Shown: one piece after another, positions 18,895 through 28,348 of the stretch
Layout: every line of letters starts with the position of its first letter
Position numbering within the stretch: the first letter of the stretch is position 1
The notes under the pieces: generated by a model
The model's database searches: none
Seen by the model: the letters and a program-made list of their open reading frames with translations, nothing else
Told to the model about the DNA's origin: nothing
DNA from: Vibrio sp. D404a
Lineage (GTDB): Bacteria; Pseudomonadota; Gammaproteobacteria; Enterobacterales; Vibrionaceae
Assembly: GCF_030248535.1 (NCBI RefSeq)
Contig: NZ_JAHGAJ010000004.1
Span: 1-64,000, forward strand
Direction: 5' to 3'
DNA length: 64,000 nucleotides
Made by a program: the position numbers and the translations under genes

Positions 18895-21800
18895 TTACTG
18901 TCTTAAGCCAAATAGCAGTGCTCGGGCTTCGTTACGTGCCTCTGGCGTTTCGGCTTCCTCTCCCCAAACCTCAAGTAAGTCGAGAATGATGTTGTCATTG
19001 CCTTCACGCTGTTCATCTAAATAGGCGCGTGCTACCGGCACATCACCTTCGCGGAACTTCAGCAACAAGCCATGCAGTACATCCCAATCTGATTGTGGTT
19101 TAGCAACCCGGCGAGCACTGCGCTCATGTGGCTTAGTCAAACGCAACTTAGAGCCTTTCTTCACAAGTGGTGCAGCGTAGCCTTTGTCCTCGGCAGCTTG
19201 ACCTGCAACGGCAGTACGGCCACTGATTTCGGTGTTAATGCCCACCATGCGGCCTTCGATACCGTAACCACCGGTGCGGGTTTCTAGGCTAATATTAAGC
19301 GAGCGCGACAAGTTCAATACTTCCGTAAAGGAAGCGTCGTTATGCCCCCAAATACCGTACATGGTTAGCGCCATAGCGGTTTCAGTATCTAAATCGTCAA
19401 CTGAGATATTGCCATCCGTAATCACTTTTATCTGGTGTTCTGCAACGACTCGACTGGCTTCGTTCATGGCGCGAATCGGTGATACCTCTTCATCGCCATC
19501 CATTACAGGCCAGTTTTCACTTAATACCTGTAAGGCGCGGCCGTAACAGGCGATCATCTGGTCAACGGCGTTGAGTTTTAGTGGTCTAAATTCATCAAGG
19601 CCTGCTTCTACAGCAGAGCGAATTTGGTGTTGTACGCCTGTGCCGCCTAGGCCTGACCAGAATGCGACTTGCTGATTATTTAAAGCGCGCTTACGGCAAG
19701 TAATAAAAATTGTACTGGCTGCAGAGGCCATATTCATTTGGTGGGTCGAGTAACCACTCTCAGATTCAACTGGGAAGCAGGACGTAATTTCCCATCCTGA
19801 TTCAATCAATGAGCGAGTTAAGGTTTCCCAGGCATCTTGCGCTTTATGGGTGAACATCAGAGTCATCACACCGTCATCTTTAACGACTCGGCGAGACTCA
19901 GCAAATATTTCACCCATCAGCTTTTCATACTCGGCTTTGGCATTTTTTGCAGAGCCATCTCTAGCTGGGTTGGCAACGGCTTCTTCTTGTTTATTCGTTA
20001 ATCGTGACCAGGATAATTCAGGATATAGATCTTTTAATGTTCGCTTCTGCCAAACATAGTAGTAATCCGATAATTCGGAATATTGAACATTGTCATAATA
20101 AGGAGGATCCATGCAGACAAGGTCAACGCTTTTATCCTTCACAGGCTCAATATGAACTCCGCTACCATTAATGATGGAAAGGTTTTGCCTTTCTAAATTA
20201 ACAGAGTTTTCAACCAAGCCTTGAATACCCTGATACGCATCAAGAACTTGTGCCAATCCCCATTTTGAACCGGAGTTAGGTCCAGAAAGAATTATTTCGC
20301 CATAAGTCCACTTCAACGAAAAGTCATGGCGGCCAAAAGTGCCAACAATTACGCCGCGCCCAAAATGCCAACGAGTTTGTTTACTGCTGTAATCGACGAC
20401 TTTGTCTATAGCAAACTGTAGGTACGTTATCACCGCTCTTCCGCGCTCTTGGCCTAACTCAGATATGATCTGGGGCTTTAACTGGCTAAGGGTTTCCATC
20501 GCTGTTAAATGGCCAAGCAGCTGTCGATCATTAAATAGCTTGTACCAACGCTCCATGCCATATTTAGCTGGTCTCATGTCGTTCCCATCAGGGAATTTTT
20601 CCGTTGGTATTAAGCCTTTTTCATCGAAGCGATCCCACTGTGCTTTTAACTCAGCACTTGCCGCCTCAATCGCGTCGTAATCTATTTGGTTTGGTGAGCG
20701 GAAAAAGCGAACTTTTTCTATTTTTACTTCACCTTTCCTTGGGCCTGTAGTGAAGTACTGCGGCAGACCGTTTTTGTCTAATTTGGGCTGGTGGCGAACT
20801 GCAACCACTGCGTAGAGTTCATCTTTCCATTGGCCGTGAATAGATTCACCACGCGCCTGAGACTTGATTTCATCAGCTTCAATTGCCTGCTTGCAGTGAA
20901 CACATTGACCGATACCGCGCTTGCACGTTGCTTGTTCAGGATCTTCACCATTAGGGCCTTTGCCATTTTTTGCTTGATAGGTTTCAAAGCGGTAGGTGGC
21001 AGATGAGCCTGTACCAGAAGTAACTACTTTAACGCCCCACTGGTCTTTCGCTTCTTTAGATAGCCAATGTGTATTCAACAGCGGTGTTTTGGCGCTGCAA
21101 CTTGGACAGGTGACTTGGCGGCAGTAGAGAATCCCACTTTGATCGAATTCAGGAGCATTAAATTGATCAAATAAATCTGGGCAATTTTCTAAATGATTTT
21201 TTAATCGCTTTTTCTCATGCTCTGGCAAGGGAGAAAAAGGCGTGAATGGCGCCATTTCACGTTCAACTCGCTCTAGCAGCTTATGTCCCCAGCTCTCAAT
21301 ATCTTGATATAAGGACTCTCCATATCTGGCAGGAAAGTCTAAGGTTGCATGCAATATGGTGCTAGCAACTGGATTCAACTCATTGGCAATAACGTTATGA
21401 CCTAGGCGCAGAGCTTCAAATGGAATAGAGCCACCGCCAGAGGTGGGATCAAGGACTGTCAGACCTGAAGGTAGCGGCGCATGGTCGTTTTGATAAGCCC
21501 GGCCATAACCGTATAAGTCTTGAGCATCCCATTTGATTGTAGAGCCAAGAGCTTCTTTCACTTCATTGGATTTAGCGAATTCGATACGCTCGTTGGTATG
21601 AGATGGGTCGCCCATAACGCGTTTAACACTTAACACCTCACCGCTGTGTAATTGGCCAAGATACTGAGACTCTTGTTCCCATCGGTGTAATACAGGATTA
21701 TTGGCAAGCTCTGCTGAGTGTTGTTTAAGCTGTGCAATGGTGTCTAAATTTTTCGCTCTTCTTGCAACCTCTTTGTCAAAAGCTCGCAACACAACGGCGT

Positions 21801-22116
21801 CTACTTTTAGTGATTCAATAGAGCCTGATTTTTCAATCCGTTCCAGTAGCTTACCTGTGAGCACCCACTGGCCACCAGTAAGTTCGACAACCTGCTTTTC
21901 GATACCTAACTCTTTAACAAATGCCTCAACATTTGTATTTTCAGGTAGTAGTGAACCTGCAATGGCTGCTCGGCTTGGTGTTAATGGTCGACGAGCCCAC
22001 CACACATGTAAAAAATACAATGGTGGGAGGGCAGAACTTGCGCCGCGCTCCCTAGCGGTTTCGGCACCTACCTGGTGGCAAGGAAAGCCTGCCTCAATCA
22101 GTCGTCTATCGGTCAT
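18895..22116 (-). CDS. DUF1156 DNA methyltransferase, defence operon
   Basis: A DNA (amino) methyltransferase of about 1073 residues. In the longest reading the DUF1156 N-terminus has FPCHQVGAE and HVWWARRP; the SAM-binding motif DPTSGGGS is at 226-233 and the catalytic DPPY at 673-676. Between them two pairs of CxxC-like clusters (C335, C340, C343 and C401, C408, C411) suggest a zinc ribbon. DPPY is typical of N6-adenine or N4-cytosine enzymes. The frame opens at a TTG (22125) directly after the upstream stop; ATG at 22116 starts the conserved MTDRRLIEAG and is preferred, with GTG 22119 also possible. As modification enzyme of the operon it presumably marks host DNA. Confidence 0.93.
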   Translation of the reverse strand: MTDRRLIEAGFPCHQVGAETARERGASSALPPLYFLHVWWARRPLTPSRAAIAGSLLPENTNVEAFVKELGIEKQVVELTGGQWVLTGKLLERIEKSGSIESLKVDAVVLRAFDKEVARRAKNLDTIAQLKQHSAELANNPVLHRWEQESQYLGQLHSGEVLSVKRVMGDPSHTNERIEFAKSNEVKEALGSTIKWDAQDLYGYGRAYQNDHAPLPSGLTVLDPTSGGGSIPFEALRLGHNVIANELNPVASTILHATLDFPARYGESLYQDIESWGHKLLERVEREMAPFTPFSPLPEHEKKRLKNHLENCPDLFDQFNAPEFDQSGILYCRQVTCPSCSAKTPLLNTHWLSKEAKDQWGVKVVTSGTGSSATYRFETYQAKNGKGPNGEDPEQATCKRGIGQCVHCKQAIEADEIKSQARGESIHGQWKDELYAVVAVRHQPKLDKNGLPQYFTTGPRKGEVKIEKVRFFRSPNQIDYDAIEAASAELKAQWDRFDEKGLIPTEKFPDGNDMRPAKYGMERWYKLFNDRQLLGHLTAMETLSQLKPQIISELGQERGRAVITYLQFAIDKVVDYSSKQTRWHFGRGVIVGTFGRHDFSLKWTYGEIILSGPNSGSKWGLAQVLDAYQGIQGLVENSVNLERQNLSIINGSGVHIEPVKDKSVDLVCMDPPYYDNVQYSELSDYYYVWQKRTLKDLYPELSWSRLTNKQEEAVANPARDGSAKNAKAEYEKLMGEIFAESRRVVKDDGVMTLMFTHKAQDAWETLTRSLIESGWEITSCFPVESESGYSTHQMNMASAASTIFITCRKRALNNQQVAFWSGLGGTGVQHQIRSAVEAGLDEFRPLKLNAVDQMIACYGRALQVLSENWPVMDGDEEVSPIRAMNEASRVVAEHQIKVITDGNISVDDLDTETAMALTMYGIWGHNDASFTEVLNLSRSLNISLETRTGGYGIEGRMVGINTEISGRTAVAGQAAEDKGYAAPLVKKGSKLRLTKPHERSARRVAKPQSDWDVLHGLLLKFREGDVPVARAYLDEQREGNDNIILDLLEVWGEEAETPEARNEARALLFGLRQ

Positions 22117-22125
22117 CACGTTCAA

Positions 22126-22713
22126 TTACCTTAATTTGTTCAGCTGGCGAGTAATGCCAACATCATTATTTGTTGTGCCACATAGCATGATACGCAGCCC
22201 AGAGACTGCCCAGCGGTTGGCATCGACACCATAGTGAGTGGTGCGGCCTAGCCAGTAGGCAGCCTCTTCGCGGCTAAATCGCTGTACTCGTCGGGCGAGC
22301 AGTTCAAGGCGGTCAGGGTTGTGAAGACGAGACTGTAACTTCACAATCAATGCAATTTTTGCCCCGGCTTCTTCATCTAAAGGCAGGTTATCTCGTAGCT
22401 TGAACCCTTCCTGGCTAATAAAGCGTTGTAGGTCTAAGGGCACGCCCCCATCATCAACCACTTGCTCTAAAATAGGTTTGAGGCGCGGCGAAAGTATTTT
22501 TAAGTTTTCACCGTATAAGGTGCCTCGATCACGCAGGCTACCAAGTTTTTTACCGCTTTCTGAGGTTTCTTTTTCAACGCGTTCCTTGATCACCAAAACC
22601 GTACCGGTGTGATCAGCAAGCTCAGTAAAGCGCAAGACAAAAGGCGCTGTGCGCCAGCGATTCTTTAAGGTCTTGTCGAAGAGCTCTTGTAACGTCAGTT
22701 TCTTTTTAGTCAT
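22126..22713 (-). CDS. Small partner protein of the DUF499/DUF1156 system
   Basis: A 195-residue, basic protein between the ATPase and methyltransferase genes. It overlaps the upstream gene by eight bases and its TAA is immediately followed by the next reading frame, so it belongs to the operon. I recognise no catalytic motif. The C-terminal part has a conserved-looking EEAAYWLGRTTHYG segment and a hydrophobic GLRIMLCG. Small proteins are usual at this position in DUF499 systems; I cannot assign the family number with certainty. Confidence 0.8.
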   Translation of the reverse strand: MTKKKLTLQELFDKTLKNRWRTAPFVLRFTELADHTGTVLVIKERVEKETSESGKKLGSLRDRGTLYGENLKILSPRLKPILEQVVDDGGVPLDLQRFISQEGFKLRDNLPLDEEAGAKIALIVKLQSRLHNPDRLELLARRVQRFSREEAAYWLGRTTHYGVDANRWAVSGLRIMLCGTTNNDVGITRQLNKLR

Positions 22714-25700
22714 CAGCTTGTTTTACCAAATCTAAAAATGCACAGTCTTCAGGTGCATTTTGAATGTCGATCATTGCCTGACTGTCATCGCCTACTGTTG
22801 TTAAATCGGCAAGTACCTCAAACAATTCACTTAATGCCTTCATGTCTTTGCTGGTGGCATTGATTAAGTCAAGATTTAACTTGCCACCGCCTGGTAATTG
22901 TAAATAAGCCAGGCGCAAAGTATCGGGCTCGGTTGTTGCTCCTCGGCTGTATAGGGAGCTGATCTTATTGAGCTGTTTATGCAGCGCTATTGCAAGTCCA
23001 TGGCCTTGTTTTGTGTAGCGGGTATCTTCCGGTTGTACCCAACCTTTCTCTGCTGCCGTTGCAGGCGTAACGAGCATGTCGTCTTCCTGCGTTTGGTGGA
23101 ACATGGCAGAAGAGCCATAGATTAGGTTCGGGTTGTCTTCATCGCTTGGTCCACGTACTTCATAGGTATACACGCGGCCGGTCTGGACGATGTTATCTAC
23201 CGCTTGCAAGACAGTGCTGTTTTGCACGCTGCCATGCTTTTCTTGAACCTTTTCGATGACTTCTTTGACCTTGGTGCAAGGCTCTTCGGTCATCACTTGT
23301 TCAACCCACTGAGTCACTTGCTCTACCGCCGGTTCGGCTTCTGGGTTCCAGCCACGCTGCTTGGCGCCTTGCTCAGATACCAACTTCCAGCCTTTCTCGG
23401 ACAAGTTAACGTCTAGTGGGATTCCACCGGTTTCGCGGCTGTGGAAGTGTTCCGGTTTGGTGGATTCGCTTGATTCCATGCGATACAGACACCATTGGCC
23501 TTTCTCTACACCGCTGCGAATGATTTGTTCCAGTACGCGCTGATTATCCAAAATTGGCCAGCGACGGTTTTGATTAAACTGGTTGCTGATTTGCTCCAAA
23601 GATGGGGTTTGGCTAATGCTACCAAAAATAAGTTGGCCTAGTTGAAGCAACATGGATTGTGTCGCCGCGGCTTCAGCAGTGATCAATTCGCCTTCTTCTG
23701 TTAAGACGCGACGAATTTCTTCGTCAACGGACATGCCGCCTTCACCACCAGCTTGCTTGATACTCTTTTGAGCTACTTGACCAGAGGCTCCAGGAAACAA
23801 AATAGTGTCATAAGCCTGCGCAATCGAAGTTTGTAGTGCCATTTCTCGCTCTTTAAGCTTGGCTGTAAAGCCACTCTCTTGAAGTTTACTAGCTGACATA
23901 CCATAGTCTTCTGGCTTGTTTTGTAATCGACGCATGGCAATAACAGTACGAGCAACATCGTTTAAGCGTTCTTTCCGGTACTGTGACTTTTTGACTCGAT
24001 CCTCACTCCAGGTGTCGCCAGCGACTTGAACTGTTTCAGGAACCAGCATAAATACATTATTTTGCTCTAAACGAGGCTGACCGTTACCTCCTGTAGTGGT
24101 CATCTCCGTTGGATCAACTTTGTGGACATCTAGACGAATAATGGCCAAAACAGGACGACCAGTTTTATCAGGCACGTGTTCAGGTGCAGACACGTCTTGT
24201 GCGACTTGAAAGGTTGGGCTGTTGTGACTGACGACTTTACGTGCCACTACCGTCAGTTGTTCTTCAACATCATCTGGTTGGAGACCTTGTTTAATCGTAG
24301 AAACGATACGCGCCTCTGTAGGGTCAGTATGAGCGTAGAAACGCCCATCTTTTGCACGCAGGTAATAGGCTTCGTTTGAAATAGCTTTTAATGCAGCTTC
24401 AACCTGTGATGGTGGAATGTTAGGCATCGCTACTTCAAGTAGTGCATCCGCAAAAGTAATACCGAAAACGTTGGAAGACAATCCTTCACCTCGGCCAACA
24501 AGACTATGAAGGAATACTGCTTTCCAAGTCCATTCGTAAAGTGGTAATCCCTGAGGATGGGGATTATTTCGATCAAGGTTTTGCGCAACCGATACACCCA
24601 TTTCCAAGTTACTTGAATCTGCCCCGCCCACATCAGCATTGAGAACAGTCAAGAGATCACTTGCGCCAGTGCGCCCTATAAGTTCATCTGCTAGGTCTGG
24701 GTTCGCCATATTTAAGTGGCAGGTATGCACCAGGGGAGTTATCATGCGCTTTTGCCAGATATTTCGAATGGCCATGGCTAGCACACGCAATACACCTCGC
24801 GTACCCTGGAAGCTTTCAGCAGAAGCAAGTTTATTAGTTAAATACGCGATAAAGCTTGGGTGGAATGGATAGTTTGCAACAATAGATTTGTTGTAATCGT
24901 CCCGAGTTGCGGTATCGGGCAATTGCGAACCACTGCGCTTATACATTTCCATATAAGCTGCTGCTGTCGTTGCTGCTTCTGTCTCATCAATTTTCGTGAA
25001 AAGTCGACGAGCCAATACGCGAGAAATTTCAGTCGGTCGTACAGGTACGGTCGTGGTTGCATCACGTTTTACAACGCTCATGATGCTTTGGCTGGCACGC
25101 TGTGCCAGCGCGGCAGCTTCTTCTTCATCAACATCACGGCCCAGTGTTGTAGATAGAACGCCTTGCAGCATGCTAGTTTGACCTTGGAATGCATCACTTT
25201 GGCTAGCAAGTGTAAGCACGACACTGATACCACTGTGAGTACGGGCATAGCCTAGAAGTGCCATTAAAAAAGCACTAATCTGCTCACCACCACCTACATG
25301 AGCTGCTTCATAGCGCGTCGCATATTGTGCAAGCTCGTCAAGCATGATAAGAACTTTGCGACCTTCAAACATTCGCTCTAAGAAATACTGACCAGGGAAA
25401 GCTGACGAGGTCACTTCTTTAATGTTGTCATTGTAGAAACTTTCACCGCCAAGCTTGAGAGCAATCTCACCCCAGAGAGTATAAGCCAACACTTTCTCAC
25501 CACTAGGTGCAATAACAGGCATTTCATCACAGGCAATAGCCACTACATCAATGCTACCAGGAGGCTGAAGAACTTCTGGTTCAACTACATCAGAGGCCGC
25601 GTCAGCAATATCGCAACCACGGTAACTCAGGTGAGTCAACGCAATTAAAGTGTGAGTTTTACCACCACCGAAAGCAGTTTCTAAACGATGAATCGCTGGT

Positions 25701-25936
25701 TTGCTATTATCTCCGTTCAAGCGCCCCATTACATCTCTAACAACCCGACGTAAACCTTCTGTCGGGAAAGTCGCCTCTGTAAAGAACGCGCCAGCATCAG
25801 TATAGATTGAATCAATGGCGCTGCCTTTTCCTGAGTATGCAGAGGCAACCTGACTAATAGATGCAGTGAAGATTTCTGGGTTAAAAGAACCTTGTATAAT
25901 GTCATCCCTAGGCTGACAACTGTGTAAAATACTCAT
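22706..25936 (-). CDS. DUF499 AAA-type ATPase, defence operon
   Basis: A 1076-residue ATPase with an N-terminal P-loop (AFGGGKTHT, about 88-96) and Walker B LIMLDEL (about 196-202), then a long region without known motifs. DUF499 proteins are repeatedly found beside DUF1156 methyltransferases and helicases in bacterial defence islands; the biochemical role is unknown. It is the first large gene of the five-gene minus-strand operon and follows a small HTH gene by 56 bases. The product is full-length with no internal disruption, which argues for a working system. Confidence 0.92.
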   Translation of the reverse strand: MSILHSCQPRDDIIQGSFNPEIFTASISQVASAYSGKGSAIDSIYTDAGAFFTEATFPTEGLRRVVRDVMGRLNGDNSKPAIHRLETAFGGGKTHTLIALTHLSYRGCDIADAASDVVEPEVLQPPGSIDVVAIACDEMPVIAPSGEKVLAYTLWGEIALKLGGESFYNDNIKEVTSSAFPGQYFLERMFEGRKVLIMLDELAQYATRYEAAHVGGGEQISAFLMALLGYARTHSGISVVLTLASQSDAFQGQTSMLQGVLSTTLGRDVDEEEAAALAQRASQSIMSVVKRDATTTVPVRPTEISRVLARRLFTKIDETEAATTAAAYMEMYKRSGSQLPDTATRDDYNKSIVANYPFHPSFIAYLTNKLASAESFQGTRGVLRVLAMAIRNIWQKRMITPLVHTCHLNMANPDLADELIGRTGASDLLTVLNADVGGADSSNLEMGVSVAQNLDRNNPHPQGLPLYEWTWKAVFLHSLVGRGEGLSSNVFGITFADALLEVAMPNIPPSQVEAALKAISNEAYYLRAKDGRFYAHTDPTEARIVSTIKQGLQPDDVEEQLTVVARKVVSHNSPTFQVAQDVSAPEHVPDKTGRPVLAIIRLDVHKVDPTEMTTTGGNGQPRLEQNNVFMLVPETVQVAGDTWSEDRVKKSQYRKERLNDVARTVIAMRRLQNKPEDYGMSASKLQESGFTAKLKEREMALQTSIAQAYDTILFPGASGQVAQKSIKQAGGEGGMSVDEEIRRVLTEEGELITAEAAATQSMLLQLGQLIFGSISQTPSLEQISNQFNQNRRWPILDNQRVLEQIIRSGVEKGQWCLYRMESSESTKPEHFHSRETGGIPLDVNLSEKGWKLVSEQGAKQRGWNPEAEPAVEQVTQWVEQVMTEEPCTKVKEVIEKVQEKHGSVQNSTVLQAVDNIVQTGRVYTYEVRGPSDEDNPNLIYGSSAMFHQTQEDDMLVTPATAAEKGWVQPEDTRYTKQGHGLAIALHKQLNKISSLYSRGATTEPDTLRLAYLQLPGGGKLNLDLINATSKDMKALSELFEVLADLTTVGDDSQAMIDIQNAPEDCAFLDLVKQADD

Positions 25937-25992
25937 TCGATGATTCCATTATTATTCTGATAAGTTTAGTTAATTTAAGCCGCCCAAAAGAG

Positions 25993-26166
25993 TCATAGCT
26001 CTTTTTGGTCTTGAATCCATGCTTCTAGGTCTTCACGTCTAAATCGCCATGAGCCACCGACTTTAAAGCCAGGTAGCTTACCTTCACTGGCAAGTCTGTA
26101 TGCAGTTTTTTCAGCAAGTTTCAGATACTCTGCCACTTCTTTCAAGGTCAAAATTTGGTCAGTCAT
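25993..26166 (-). CDS. Excisionase-family HTH protein heading the defence operon
   Basis: A 57-residue protein starting MTDQILTLKEVAEYLKLAEK and ending WIQDQKEL. It is a MerR/excisionase-type winged helix (HTH_17): LTLKEVAEYLKL forms the first helix-turn-helix and GFKVGGSWRFRREDLEAWI the wing and last helix. Such proteins often precede restriction-type operons and probably regulate them; a role in excision is the alternative. It lies on the same strand 56 bases before the DUF499 gene. Confidence 0.88.
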   Translation of the reverse strand: MTDQILTLKEVAEYLKLAEKTAYRLASEGKLPGFKVGGSWRFRREDLEAWIQDQKEL

Positions 26167-26300
26167 TTCAGCGCGTTAGCTCTCGATAGTTTTATCGGAA
26201 ATCCTAATAATGGGAGAATATGAGAAAATTGGGGAATAGACAATAACTAACCCTCGATTATGCAACTACTGACTCAAAAGCACCCAATTCAGCCCATCTG

Positions 26301-26336
26301 GCATAAGGTCCAAGCGGCATTGCTTGGACCTTATGC
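26301..26336. terminator. Perfect 15-bp hairpin between two island modules
   Basis: GCATAAGGTCCAAGC and its exact complement GCTTGGACCTTATGC surround a 6-base loop. The hairpin ends one base before the stop of the Gp2-Dam fusion gene on the minus strand. It has no T-run, so it may act as a terminator with Rho, as an mRNA 3' stabiliser or as a recombination hairpin. The 170 bases from 26167 also hold the promoter of the defence operon. Confidence 0.6.
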
Positions 26337-27521
26337 TTATGTCTGCTTCAACACATCTTTGCTTACTATATCCATCTTCTTATCAACACCACCCCCTAAC
26401 ACACAAACCATACTAGGAAACGGAGCTGCATCCTGCTCCTGTCCGTTTTGGAGGAACTTCAAGCGCCCCTTGATAAAACTGACCTCTCCTTTCGATAGGT
26501 ATTCATGAAATGCTTTAGTATCTGTCCTTGCAGGAACTAACATGACAACCGTTGCTCCTCTTTTTGACTCCTCGTACGCTTTCTTGGCAAAGGCACCGAG
26601 CTTTGAATATGGCGGATTACAGAAAACCACATGACCACTCCAGTCTTGCACCAGTGCATCATCCTCTTCAGTAAAATACGTCTTACATAGAGCCGTTTCT
26701 GGTTCGGCAGCAGCATCAAGAGTGAAGTTAAATAGGCCATTGAGCTGAGAAAAAATTCCCGGCGGCGTCTGCCATTTGTCTTTAGTCTTATCGCCACTCT
26801 TTGCTGATGAAAACATGACATCTAGAGTACTTGATGCATGTGTTAGCACTGACACATGAATAAGGTCATCTTGAGCTATCCCTGCTGGCTTGGCTGTTTG
26901 CATACTTAGTTTATAAAAAAGCAACGCTTTTTCCCTTTCATAATCAGGGGCATCTTTACTGATCAGGTCCAGAGCTAACTTTCCTGGAATAATGGTGGCA
27001 ACAGGGAACCGTTCATCACCATTGTAAAGCTCTCTAGTACATCGTTTAACGGCTTCCCTTAACACACTATCAACTCCTAACCTAAGCTGATTACAAAAGC
27101 TGTCTTCCAGTACAGTATTCAAACCCGCCACCATATAAACCTTGACAGTATTAGGGCCTGGGGAGCGACAATGACTAGCCCAAAAACATCGAATTTTGCT
27201 GTTACACAAGCTTTCACCAAGATCACTAGTCTTACCTGCTGATTGAGCAGATTCTTCTATAGCTTTTAAAAATATTGAGAGCCATCGCTCCGCGGCAGGC
27301 TCCGATAAGATAGGACCAATTTCAGGCAAGTGGATAGTGAAATGAAAGCTAATCAGTAAATTGCTTGATTTCGTCATTTGATCAAAGTGCTTTTTGAATA
27401 AAGCGATAGCATCAACAATTAACGGACCTCTCTCTTGGTTGACCTGCATCTTTCTAAAGTAATCTTTGCTGTAGAGGCCAGACGTTTCAGGACAATAAGT
27501 TACTCTTTCTTCTTTAATCAT
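26337..27521 (-). CDS. Gp2-like domain fused to a phage-type Dam methylase
   Basis: A 394-residue fusion. The C-terminal half (about 245-385) is a phage N6-adenine methyltransferase: KWQTPPGIF, LDAAAE and the catalytic CNPPYSK (about residue 300). The N-terminal half resembles YagK/YfjJ (inovirus Gp2-like) proteins: SFHFTIHLP early and DYEREKALLFYKLS late match the pattern seen in the intact relative at 33742-34401. The central NPHYHV-type segment is replaced by a motif without the histidines, so any Gp2 catalytic function is probably lost. ATG 27521 overlaps the stop region of the upstream AlpA gene; a start at 27536 is possible. Confidence 0.82.
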   Translation of the reverse strand: MIKEERVTYCPETSGLYSKDYFRKMQVNQERGPLIVDAIALFKKHFDQMTKSSNLLISFHFTIHLPEIGPILSEPAAERWLSIFLKAIEESAQSAGKTSDLGESLCNSKIRCFWASHCRSPGPNTVKVYMVAGLNTVLEDSFCNQLRLGVDSVLREAVKRCTRELYNGDERFPVATIIPGKLALDLISKDAPDYEREKALLFYKLSMQTAKPAGIAQDDLIHVSVLTHASSTLDVMFSSAKSGDKTKDKWQTPPGIFSQLNGLFNFTLDAAAEPETALCKTYFTEEDDALVQDWSGHVVFCNPPYSKLGAFAKKAYEESKRGATVVMLVPARTDTKAFHEYLSKGEVSFIKGRLKFLQNGQEQDAAPFPSMVCVLGGGVDKKMDIVSKDVLKQT

Positions 27522-27702
27522 TGCAACCACCCGCAATTACAGAATCAATCCAATCACTTACATCTTTCTCTACCCACGCAACAGCTCTATCACCAATGCT
27601 GACACTTTGCGGAAAATCGCCGGAATCCATCTTGCGGTAAATCGCTGAGCGCGATAACGCGGTTACATCCATTACTTCTTTTAGGCGTATTAGTCGTTTC
27701 AT
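27514..27702 (-). CDS. AlpA-family transcriptional regulator (1 of 3)
   Basis: A 62-residue AlpA-type winged HTH (MKRLIRLKEVMDVTALSRSA, then FPQSVSIGDRAVAWVEKDVSDWI). AlpA proteins activate prophage or island excision genes. Its stop overlaps the start of the Gp2-Dam gene, so the two are co-expressed. Divergent from the RadC-like gene across a 160-base spacer. Confidence 0.92.
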   Translation of the reverse strand: MKRLIRLKEVMDVTALSRSAIYRKMDSGDFPQSVSIGDRAVAWVEKDVSDWIDSVIAGGCND

Positions 27703-27865
27703 GAGTCGATCCTCTTCTATTCATTCATAGAAGGAGCCCGTCATGTATTTTTTCTCAGAACGTCCTACACCGTCCCGCCAGCTCTCAGGTCGACTCCATT
27801 CCAAAAAATCTCAAGCACATATTATCCAGATGAATTAGTGCATTAATTAAATTGGAGAATTAGAC

Positions 27866-28348
27866 ATGACTAACAAAAGCCAATCCACCAGCTACCCACC
27901 AATAGAGAAAACATACTCTGAACATCAGATACTGGAGCATGCGGCTCAAATCATTGCCGATAAGTACATGCGCGGTGACGTATTCACAAGTCCTCAGGCA
28001 ACTAAGGAGTTTCTAACCTATAAGCTTGCTCAACATGAAAGGGAGGTGTTTGCTGTGCTATTGCTCGATAACCAGCATCGGTTGGTTGAATACAATGAGT
28101 TGTTTTTCGGCACCATTGATGCCGCAAGTATCTATCCAAGGGAAGTCGTAAAGCTGGCGCTGCAGCATAATGCTGCAGCTGTCATCTTTGCCCATAACCA
28201 CCCTTCCGGCTCACCTGAGCCATCTCAAGCAGATAAGCGCATCACATCTCGATTGAAAGACGCATTAGCTCTGGTTGATATCAGGGTTCTTGATCACTTT
28301 GTCGTTGGCGAGGGTTGTATCTCATTTGCTGAAAGGGGACTTATATGA
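27866..28348 (+). CDS. RadC/YeeS-family JAB domain protein
   Basis: A 160-residue JAB/MPN metalloprotease-fold protein with the metal-binding motif HNHPSG followed by an Asp (SQAD) and an upstream Glu in VEYNELFFG. It lacks the N-terminal HhH part of chromosomal RadC, as is usual for the short versions carried on islands and prophages. The function of this class remains unclear. It overlaps the next gene by four bases (ATGA). Confidence 0.93.
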   Translation: MTNKSQSTSYPPIEKTYSEHQILEHAAQIIADKYMRGDVFTSPQATKEFLTYKLAQHEREVFAVLLLDNQHRLVEYNELFFGTIDAASIYPREVVKLALQHNAAAVIFAHNHPSGSPEPSQADKRITSRLKDALALVDIRVLDHFVVGEGCISFAERGLI

